Shown here one piece after another: positions 46,850 to 57,100 of a stretch of 64,000 bases of DNA. This stretch comes from Cheiracanthium punctorium. Its lineage: Eukaryota > Arthropoda > Arachnida > Araneae > Cheiracanthiidae. The notes beneath the pieces are model-generated. The model was not told the origin of the DNA, made no database searches, and was given only the letters and a program-made list of their open reading frames with translations. Positions within the stretch are counted from its first letter, which is position 1. Each line of letters begins with the position of its first letter. Location of the stretch: the NCBI GenBank assembly GCA_038373885.1, contig JAWZYV010013542.1, forward strand, positions 1 through 64,000, given 5' to 3'. A program made the position numbers and the translations under genes.

Positions 46850-47270
46850 CCCTTTGAGGCGCAACCCTTTCTCAATGCTGAAAAAAGGGCAGCCGTTGCC
46901 ATCGCTCGACTTAACTACCAGCAAGATGGCGGACGATCGAAACGTTCATCGCGTGCCACAGATCTAGAGACCCTTTTTTGACGACAGCTGGCTGTAAGTC
47001 GAGCGATGGCAACGCCTGCCCTTTTTTCAGCATTGGGCAATCTGTCCGGCTGTTCTCGCATTCTTCCATTTTTCAGCGGATGTCAGTACTGTTAAAAAGA
47101 ATCGTGACAATTTTTTGACGGGAAATGATGTGCTAAAAAGTAAAGGATTCTCGTGGAGTTATGTCACCCGCAACTATTTTTATAGAAATCAAATCTATTC
47201 TTCGTGACTGGCAACAGTCAGAACGTCAGAGTTTGGTGTCCTCACGGCGAGGACACCGCGTGTTAAAGGG
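46850..47270. mobile_element. piggyBac-like MITE, family CCCTTTRA-GCGC, copy 4
   Basis: TTAA at 46846-46849 and 47271-47274. Same orientation as copy 1, with one hairpin arm shortened. The right end reads GGACACCGCGTGTTAAAGGG. Confidence 0.9.
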
Positions 47271-47274
47271 TTAA

Positions 47275-47918
47275 AAAGCTGTTCAAAAGTTGCATGATTT
47301 TCAAGTAGAACTGCCTTAAACAACAGTCTTACATTGTATCGAAGCTGTAAAATGTGTACGATGATGGTATTTCTGTCCAATCGTGATCCAGCTGCTATAA
47401 ACTGTACTGTTTCGAAATTTGTGTATGTTATTTCTGTAGACTGTGCCTTGCTATATACCCTACTGAAAATAATGTATGTAGCATGAGTAATTTTTTTAGA
47501 GGGACAACCAAAAAATTTATAATTTATGACGTTCAGTGGACAATCATCCTTTAAAATGTATTCTAGAAACGTTCATTTGTTTATTTTTCAATTCTATAAA
47601 ATAATGTCCCTGTAAAAATACTGCAGCATTTATGGATTTTTTACAGGTTCAAACTAAACAATTCTTATACTGTGTAAGAGATTCAACGGATTAAAACAGA
47701 AAAGATTAAAGATTAAAACATCTCGGCCACGATTCCGAGATGTTTTAATCTTTGAATTCCAGCTAATTCCGCATTTTAATTTTTGAATAATTTCAGTTCA
47801 CTTAATATTTTTTTCATAAAGAGTTTAAAATTAGTTTCTTTCTAAATTTTGAATTTAAAAATTTCAAAAGTTGTGTCAGTTTATGATTGATTTCTCTTTT
47901 TCTATTTCTTCAATGTAG
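47275..47918. other. Intron or 5' flank of the factor C-like gene
   Basis: No start-codon exon could be identified here. The acceptor before 47919 is TTTTTCTATTTCTTCAATGTAG. A 19-bp perfect hairpin lies at 47708-47753. Confidence 0.5.
47708..47753. repeat. 19-bp perfect stem-loop
   Basis: AAAGATTAAAACATCTCGG and its exact complement flank an 8-nt loop (CCACGATT). It ends 165 bp before the first recognised exon. No copies were noticed elsewhere in the window. Confidence 0.85.
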
Positions 47919-48021
47919 CTCTACTGTCGCTTTGTCTGGCCGTCAGTGTAACATATGCAGTCCAGCTGACATGCGACAGAACTGTTCTCTGCCCCTGTGG
48001 AAGGACGAACAGAAATGTGAC
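47919..48021 (+). CDS. Exon 1 (first recognised): signal-peptide end and start of Cys-rich module
   Basis: It reads LLSLCLAVSVTYA, then VQLTCDRTVLCPCGRTNRNV. The first part is a typical signal-peptide hydrophobic core with an A-x-A-like cleavage context. The CDxT..C.CG pattern matches my recollection of the mature factor C N-terminus. Another frame is open too, but its phase would force a stop in exon 2. The exon enters in phase 1, so at least one upstream exon with the ATG is missing. The donor GTAAGT at 48022 is strong. An N-V-T glycosylation sequon forms at the junction with exon 2. Confidence 0.75.
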
Positions 48022-49056
48022 GTAAGTCGATTACGTAACTGTTGTTGTACTGACGTGAAGTGTGGCTGATTGCTTAAATATTATATTTATCAGTAATAGA
48101 ATGAATGCTAATTGTAAACAAATTTCTGTTTGTGATAATAACACACACACACAGGCCCTGATTATAACATAATGGGGCCCTGGGACTTCAGACATTTCAA
48201 GGGCCTCTTCTTCAGAAGATAGTCATAAATTACCAAAATTTTTAAAAGTCATATTCAGTCGATTCCAGTTAATTGGACCCCATTGGATGCACGATTTTAT
48301 AGATTAAAAACTGAAGATGCACAATTATACGTTACAATTGTTCTCAATACAAAATCTCAGCATTCTGCAGTTAACGGTTTTACAGTTATGTCCAATGCAT
48401 CATTATTCTTGGCGCCTAACTTTGGCGACATGACTTCTTTAAAAGTAGAACTGTCACCAAAGAATGACACAGTCCTATTGCAATGTGGTCTAAGCAATAG
48501 GGCAGTTCTACTGTTACAGTTTCGGCTTCACTATCAGATAGCTAATGCCCAGGCACCAGGGACGTACCCAGAAAAAAATTTCGGGGATGTCCGGACTCCC
48601 TGGACCACCCCCCTGGGTACGTCCTTGCCAGGCACGTATACAGAAAAACAATTTGGGGGTCCAAAAATTTCGTGGGGGTAGGGGGTCCGGACACCCTGGA
48701 CCCCCACCTTTAAATACGTCCTTGCTAATGCCGTCTACCTGTATTTATATGACTATGGTACATCATGTGTCTCTGATCAGGCACTCCATTGTAAGACGAG
48801 TTCCACAAAATTTTATTTTCCGGTTAACGGATGAATGAAAATAGGTGGTTAACGGCTTTTATTACGAAATAAGTGATTTTTGAACACGACCGCTGGTGTG
48901 GGTCTAGTAATAGGGTACACCATTGTATGTATTTTTACTTTCCGAACATGTACCATGTAAGGAAAGTATTGTCATCATGAAAAAATTCGACTTCGAGATT
49001 TGGGTGTATTGACACGTTTTGAGGTCTTCTGAGTTCATGGATGCTATTTTTACGAG

Positions 49057-49097
<41 letters not shown>

Positions 49098-51068
49098 TGC
49101 GTGTGCGTGTGTGTGTGTGCGCGTGCGTGTGTATGTGTTGTGTATGCGAGTGAACTCGATAGCTCCTAAACGGGGCATTCGATGGAGCTCAAATTGGGTA
49201 TATATGTCATAAACCACCGTCGTAAGACCGGTATTGATTTGGGTGTGTATAGCACGTATAGTTTTTCTACAGGGCTACGACCAAGATTTCTTTTACATTA
49301 TGGACTATCGGAGGAAATTCTCGAAAGTGCGCTAGCGTTTAAACGGTACCTTCGATTGAGCTCCAATTGGGTATATATGTTATAAACCACCATCGTAAGA
49401 CCGGTACTGATTTTGATGTGTATAAGACTTCTACAGGGATACGACAGAAAATTCCTTTTACATTATGGCCTATGGGGGGGGGGTATTCTTGAAAGTGCGC
49501 TAGCGTTTAAGCGGCGCATTCGACTGAGCTTCAATTTGGTATATATGTTTGAATGATTCATCGATTAAAATATATTTAAATGCTTGGCAATGATCTTAAT
49601 CGTAAGTGTTCGGAAAGTCGAGTGGAGTCACTCCAGATTTTTTTACTTTTAGGCTTTGTATTGAACCGTTGGATGCTGACCCTTGCGCAAGACTGTCCAA
49701 GTGCAGATCCTGTGAGGATGGGCTAAGTGCTTGCTCCGACTGCCCAGACGGATTCGAAGGGCGATTTTGCACTAGAAGTGAGTACACACGTTCTTTGTTT
49801 TTGTGTCCGTTTTTACGCAGCAAAAAAAAAACTGCAAGAATTTTTATTTCTTTGGAAAATTAACCTCTTCGATCCAGAGGTCCAATTACGTGGACCTTTT
49901 TGTTTTGCAAAAAAATCTTAGTCGTTTTTAAAACGGTTCTTTAACATTTTTTCTAGTTCTAAATGGACGTACATGGACGTTGGTGCTTTAATTTTGAGTA
50001 AGTGATTTTACACACTTAAACCAAACGAGCGAAAATCGATCAGTCGGAGCGATTTTTGGCCCAGTTTTCAAAAGTGCGCTTCTCCTTCAGGAGCGTTTTT
50101 CGATCACAAGAGCGGAACGAAATATAACAATAAGAGAGGAGGGGAGTTCTCAGAAAAAAAAAGAGGAAGCGAGGTGAGGAATTCTCAGAAAAAAGACTAC
50201 TACTTAAAGAGCACTTTCGCGGAAATACCGGTAGGTTTGCATGGAAACGGATCGCTCCGCAATGTATCGTTTTTTTTTCGCTCTTTGGGTTTAAGCGCGT
50301 AAAGCATAATGTTTAATCGAATGTGCAATCCCCAAATCAAATGACAATACAGGGTGACGTGTAATTCATGGTACAAACTTTGAGGGCTGGTACAGGACAC
50401 TGTAACAGTCATATTTTGTGTAGGAGCGTATGGTCACAAGTGAAGCGTCGAAGCACAAATACAGGAAAGAACCAATGCAGGAGACGGAGAAGAAACAGAG
50501 CGAGTAGTTGCTGCCGTTGCCGGTAGATGGCCAGTCGGCGTTCATTTGGGGAAGAGAGGCCATTCTCGTTTCAGTTTTTGTCCATTCACCATTAGAAACC
50601 ACATGCGGTTTCAGCATGATGGGGCGCCAGCCCACTTCACTGTAGATATTCGTCCGTACTTAAATGCGACATTTGGCTCGCGATGGATTGGACGGGGTGG
50701 ATCTATCTCTTGGCTACCCCGGTCTCCCGATTGGACGCCCTTCGATTTCTTTTTATGGGGACATTCGAAGAATGACGTTTATGCCACTCCGGTAGACTCC
50801 GAGGAAGATCTCGTGGCTCAAGTATTCGTAGCTGCTGCACGCGTGCGTTAAATTCCCTGTATCTTTGAACGTGTTCGTCCATCGCTGCACCGACGCTGTC
50901 AAGCATGTGTCGATGCTGATGGACGCAATTTTGAACACTTGTTACTTTCCGAACATGTACCATGTAAAGAAAGTATGTAATCATGAAAAAATCCCACTTT
51001 CGAGATTTTGGTGTTTTGACACGTTTTGAGGTCTTCTGAATTCATTTACGCTGTTTTTACGAGATGTA

Positions 51069-51105
<37 letters not shown>

Positions 51106-54100
51106 GTGAGTGAACACGATAGCTCCTAAACGGAGTATTCGATTGAGCTCAAATTGGGTATATATGTTATAAACCACCATCGCAAGACCGGTATTGATTT
51201 GGGTGTGTATAGGGCTTATAGTTTTTCTACAGGGCTACGATCAAGATTTCTTTTACATTATGGCCTATGGGGGGGATTTCTTGAAAGTGCGCTAGCGTTT
51301 AAACGGCGCATTCGATAGAGCTTCAATTGGGTATATATGTTTGGTATATCGATTAAAATTTATTTAAATGCATGGTAATGATCTTAATCGTAAGTGTTCA
51401 GAAAGTCGAGTGGAGTCACTCCAGATTTTTGCAAATTAATTTTCACTTGTAAACGAGGTTGTGAAAATAAAACACTTTCTCTATCATTTGTTCCTTAATG
51501 TGTTTGTGCTTCGATGCTTCACTTCAGGCCACACATTCCGTGTGCGAAATGTGGCTGTTACAATGTACTGTACCAGTCCTAAAAGTTTGTACCATGAATT
51601 AGAAATCACCCTGTATAGAGATACAGTATCGGTTATAACGAAATTTCGTGAGAGCGAAATGATTTCTATCGTCCCTTAGACTTCGTTGAAACGCGAGACT
51701 CGACTGCAGGTGCGTAGCCAAGGGGTGGGGGTTAGGGGGGTCACAATCCTCCCCCATGAGGATTTTTTTGTCAGACAAAATGTATATTCTTCACTCCTTT
51801 ATAACATATGTATGCATATATGTGAGCTGCAGTAGTCGTAACCCCTCCCATGAAAAATTTCTGGCTACGCCCCTGCTCGACTGTATTTATATTTATCAAG
51901 ACATGTGATTTTCGAACACAAAAAAAAAAGACTAAACTAATCCTATCAGGGGCTAGAAAACTTTTTAAGGAAGCATTTTCGCAATTCTCATTGTATAAAA
52001 GTTGCAAGACTGTATTGGAGCCTAGTACAGATGAAACGCATTTTGAAAATGAATTAAAAGATACGTTTACTTTGACTAACGGGAACGGTCAAGGAACGAA
52101 TTAAAACTCGTACCGCTGAACTGTACCATTGTATTCTAAATAATTAACTCTAATGAGTATTATATTTAGAGTCCTACTATATAGTTACTCCGATCCCTGA
52201 CTCGGTAATAATCCCGGTTCAATCACTGAAGATAAAACTTTTACCACCATTACTTCAAAAAGAATAAAAAGTTAAGCACAAAAAATCTTAATAAAATCTA
52301 CACCTTTTGCACGATCCGCTTGAAATTTTTCGTAATTATGTACAAAAAATAGAAAACAATCTGGGCTATTTTAAATATCTGAAAATCCACCCATCGCCTC
52401 GTTTTTAAGCGATTGTTCGCTATTTTCATATCCATTTTGTTTCCGAGAATCAAAAAAGTTTATCATTAGTCAGTTTGACAAAATGAGCTGTCGCCAATTA
52501 ACGGTGACGTCATACTTAAGTCACGGCTTTAAAGGGAAAAGGGCGATTCCGATTCGTTCAAAAAAATAGTTTCTCCAGATTATCCAGTTTAATTTTTTTA
52601 ATAAATAAAATGATTTCTTCTGCATGAAGCACTGATATAAGTGGAGATGTTCCCAGCGAAACGAAATCTTTTGAATGCGAAAAGTTCCGGCACGTTTCCA
52701 GAAGAGCATGAAGTTCGAATTCGGTATATAATAAATATTGAGTATGAAGTTATTTATTTTAGGCGGACGAAGATGAACTACATTGAGTGTGCACATATTT
52801 TTGTCCAATCTTTTTTCTAGCGTCCGTTGTCATTGACTCCACAACGGGCTTTGACTTCTAGTTATAAAGGTGAAGTATAGTTAGAATATGTCTGACAAAG
52901 ATTGTAAAACGGTTTTAATAGAGGATTTTAATTCCAAAAGAGTGTTTTAAGGTACTTTATTAACAAAAGCTTCTGTTCTAGGGAAGGGGCTAGGGGTTTT
53001 CCTCCCCCCCCCCCCAAAAAAAAACATCGCTTCGGATAAAATTTTGCTTCATTGTACACTTCATTTATGTCAAAAGAGCTTTAAATATTACTTAGCCACT
53101 CCTAGAATATTTACTTTGATTCAGTGTAACATTTTACTTTATCGTAAATTGTGTTTAAGTGAAATATGCTTCTAAAAAAATTAGCACTTTTAAAAATAAT
53201 TTCTGTACCCGCCGCTGTTGGTTGGGTTTTAATAAGAAGTAAAAGTTTTTCATTTTTCTTTTTCTAGAAGTCATACAAGCAAAGTCCAGACAGAAAAGGC
53301 AGTTCTATTATCCAGTGAGGAGGCCGCATAGGCCCGGCAATCAAAATCAGCGAATTTCTGCTGCACAAGGTAACTATTTCTAACTATTAACTAACCAGCT
53401 GATCTGGTGTCAGTTGTTAAATTAACCCTCTAATTCCCACTATAAGAAATTCCCAAACAAAAAATTATTTCTTTCGGTGAAATGGTGTTCAAGTCAAATA
53501 ACGTAAATATAATAAAAAATTGCGAAAAAAGTTATTTTTTTACATCTTTTTTCATGAGTCACGGTAAAAAAAAATTCGGAAACGTTACCCCAAAAAATGG
53601 GGCAGCTCTTGTAGTTTAAAATTGCGGAAACGTTTCCGAACCATGCGGGTAAAGTATTTAGAAACGTTTCTGCATATGTCGGAAACATATTTACCTATTT
53701 TCCTTCATTTTAGGTAAGGTTTCTGGAAAAGATGGGTAACGTTTCTGTATATTTTGGTAAAATATTGAGTAACCTCTCCGTGTATTTCGGAAAGGTTTCC
53801 GAATTCACGAGTAACCTTTCCGAGTTTTTCAGAAAAAAGTAACATGCACTAGATGAAGCGTTTCGAGTATCTTAACCTAGATGGCAGCACCAAACTCTGT
53901 CGGAAGGAGCGGTGAGGACGACCAGAATCGAACGCTGGACCTACGCATTCGGAAGAAAGCACGGTACCACGGCTCTGCGGTTTTCTTGCCGAATTTTGCT
54001 TTATAAGTAAACTGACTGCTGCAAAACTAATTTGTGGTACGGCTTGTTTTGGAAACCTAAAATTTTTTTGAAGTATTTTGTAAATGGAGAGAAAATACCA

Positions 54101-57100
54101 TAATTAATAAATATAAATTAAAAATCTTAAATCTTTTTTCTTCCACATAAATTATTTTCAGGAGATAATGTGCTGTTTTATTTAAGTATTCATCCGTTTT
54201 ATTTAAGTATTCATCCGGCGACGTCACCTGGTGACTGGTCACAAATAAACTTCACAGTGACCACACAGTGAAGTTACATCACTCACAAGTTACCAGACCC
54301 TTATTATCGCATGGGCAAATCGGGACTTTGCCCAGGCCCCCAGTTTCAAATTTGTTCTGAAATATTCTTTTATATGTCAAAATATTATGAAAAAGAAAAC
54401 AAATTTTATAGATGGGGACCCCCAAATTCATCAATGCTGTTGGTCATAATCGGGCTGTGCAAGAAGTTACAATGTGACAGTCCTTTGACAATTGTGACCC
54501 TCTGTGACGTCACAGCGACTCTTTTGTGACCATCTGTGCTATTAAGGAAGACGCGTTCACTGTTATCCCTCTGTCTCTTGGCGCATGCGCGCGAAGTCCC
54601 AAATAAAGATTTCCTTTCGCCCGTAAATACTTTACCCCGAAATATGGGTTATGTTTCCGAAATCGTGAGTTCGAGTAGAGCATCGGTAGGTTACGCTATA
54701 CTTTCGGAAACCTTTCCGCTGTAAGTGTGTAACGTTTCTGAATTTTTTTACTGTGTACATAGTTTACGCATAACAGGCGCTTTATGTGCCGCGCTTCATT
54801 TATGTACACCTTGCTTTATATCACTTTGCTATACTGTAAACAACAGCGGAATAAAGAGGAAGTATTGCACTTTTTTCTATGCATAAGTACGCACATAAAT
54901 ACCTAAGTACGTTTGTACAACGTACATAGATACGTTGAGACATCAGACAGAAACTGGTCGATTTTAGGAAAAGACGATTTTTTACAAAATGTACGACAAA
55001 ATAGATTTTTTCATCAAAATCTGAATACCGTAATTTTTTGAGATTACAATACATTTTTTCTCAGAACTAGGAAAAGTTTCGCTAATTATGAAAGAACGTT
55101 TGGGCATCCATAATGCTTCGTGTTTTCCTAGTGCTTTTGGCTTACTCTGTTATTCCCTGAAGTTTGTTAAAAGAAAGCTTGTTTACGCATGCTCTTTTAT
55201 AACTTATCGATTCGTGATTGTCTTTTTTGCAGTTTCGAGTTACTGCCCCAATCTGGAGAGTCCAAAATTAGGCAGCATAAGATGCTTCTCTTCCAATCAG
55301 ATAAGGTAAGTCCGTTTCTTTTTTAAAAACAGATCTGATCACTGATCACGTGTAAGTTTGGAATTCCGGCTGATTACCGGGAACAATTTAAGAATCAACC
55401 TGGAATTTCAAGAATCCCACGGACTAAGAGGCTTTAGGACGGTCATCGGGAAGCGGCAGACGGGCGAAACTGCGTCAGCCTCTGAAAGGAAAATATGCGA
55501 CCCCCTTTTAATAATTAACGGCACGGGCGCCCTCTGACGACACACGGCGTAAGTATCTCCCGCGGGGTGCTTCCGTTGATATTTGTTTACGTTTCAGCTA
55601 CTAGCAGACGACGCATGCGCTAAAAATTAATGAGTACGACTCCCAGCGCCACCTTTTTGGCAAATTTCATTTAGTTCTTTCGCAATGCTTGGATGATTGT
55701 CCTGAACCCTCTTAGTCCGTGAAGAATCCACAGCGTTTCATCCAGTTCAGTTGCCACATAAAACAAAAATCGTTGTGGTAACTGCATTTAAATATGTATC
55801 GCACCCAGTGGCGGCTCGTGGGTTATTTAAATGGAGGTTCACAAAATTAATTTCAAAAATTAACTATGCAGATACGACGCACCTTACAAGTTAAAATAGA
55901 CTTGCATTTCCAGCAGTTAAAGGAAAACAATGCACGCAAATAAAAGTCATCTTTGCAAGCAAGTCATCTTTGGTCTAACGTTTCGTTACCAAGATAAGTT
56001 TTAGCAAAAGTCTTCTCTTGATTCTTTATTTCACCTTTTTTTCAAAGGATACTGTTGAAAAATATTATTGCTTTAGCTCCGAAACACTTATTTGACTCCC
56101 ATCTTATTTATTGACACTAATTCGTAAACAATACTGTAGTGAAAAATGATAAAAATAAAGAAAATTATAAGAAAATGAAAAAAATTACCATTAACTAATC
56201 GAACACAACAAACCAAGGAAGAATCCGGAAGAGATAACGGCAAGAAAATCCTACGTGAGCACAAAAAAAAGTGTGCGAACGGAGTCATATCAGCAACGCC
56301 TCGCTTCTACCACAACTTTCTCGGCGTCTTTCCTCAGAGACCGGTTCAAAAGGCCGTTCGGTCGATCGCACGTGCGAGCGACTAAGACTATGCTGTAGTA
56401 ACCTACGATACAGTGCGTTAGCTATAATAAGCGTGTTTAATAATAGGGATGATTGGAGAGAGTAAAACTAACGTTTTAAATCCACAAAAATCAAGAAGTG
56501 AACTTAATGTTTTTTTAATTTTAATTTGTATATTCTTCCTCTGGGGTTTTCCTCCCCCAGTTTCCTCTGGGGGTTCACGTGCTCATGTGCTCAAATGGAG
56601 GAGCCGCCACTGGTATCACCACCTTGGCTAATGGGGTGTTAAAGCAGTATTTAACCCATTGCTGTATTTTCCTCACCACCTTAACTAATGCAGTGATTAT
56701 AGCGCTATTCTAATCCAGGCTGAATCAACCCCTCCAATGTTTGTTTCCCATTCTGCGTCAACCCGTGTTGTATTTGGGCTCGAGTACTATCGCGTGCGAC
56801 AGACTGTAACCATAATATGCTATGAAAAGTAGGCGATTGTGCGGCACCGAGTTGTTCAGATATTCGAGAAATGGTTCCAGAATGTTTCGATTTCCATTGC
56901 CCCCACATAGCACAGCAAATTTGCATCAAACTTGCAGTAAGCTAGATTTATCAGGTCAATAAAGCTCAATTATTAAAGCTCAATCAAAGAATTATCAAGT
57001 CATAAGGCTTCCTTTGAGCACATCTTGTGTTCAGTCTGTATCCGGAATTAGGTAGCAATCTACTCACATGATTTAGCTGCAGACCGCTATTTACACCCTT

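Larger units (their letters stand above)
50350..51613 (+). mobile_element. Tc1/mariner element in intron 2, interrupted by family B
   Basis: Inverted ends of about 110 bp share AATTCATGGTACAAACTTT and GCTTCGA.GCTTCACTT. TA lies at 50348-50349 and 51614-51615. It holds a transposase remnant and, at 50944-51430, a family B element. Confidence 0.9.

Noticed and set aside
47887..48069. Alternative frame of exon 1 (ALSGRQCNICSPADM...)
   Set aside because: It reads through the donor site, and if spliced it would enter exon 2 in a frame with an immediate stop. The chosen frame keeps phase and gives a signal peptide.
48283..48681. 132-residue open frame in intron 1
   Set aside because: It overlaps the nested MITEs and shows no domain. 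Its C-terminal part is transposon sequence.
49060..49140. (TG)n tract as a regulatory element
   Set aside because: It is the microsatellite part of repeat family B and recurs in each copy.
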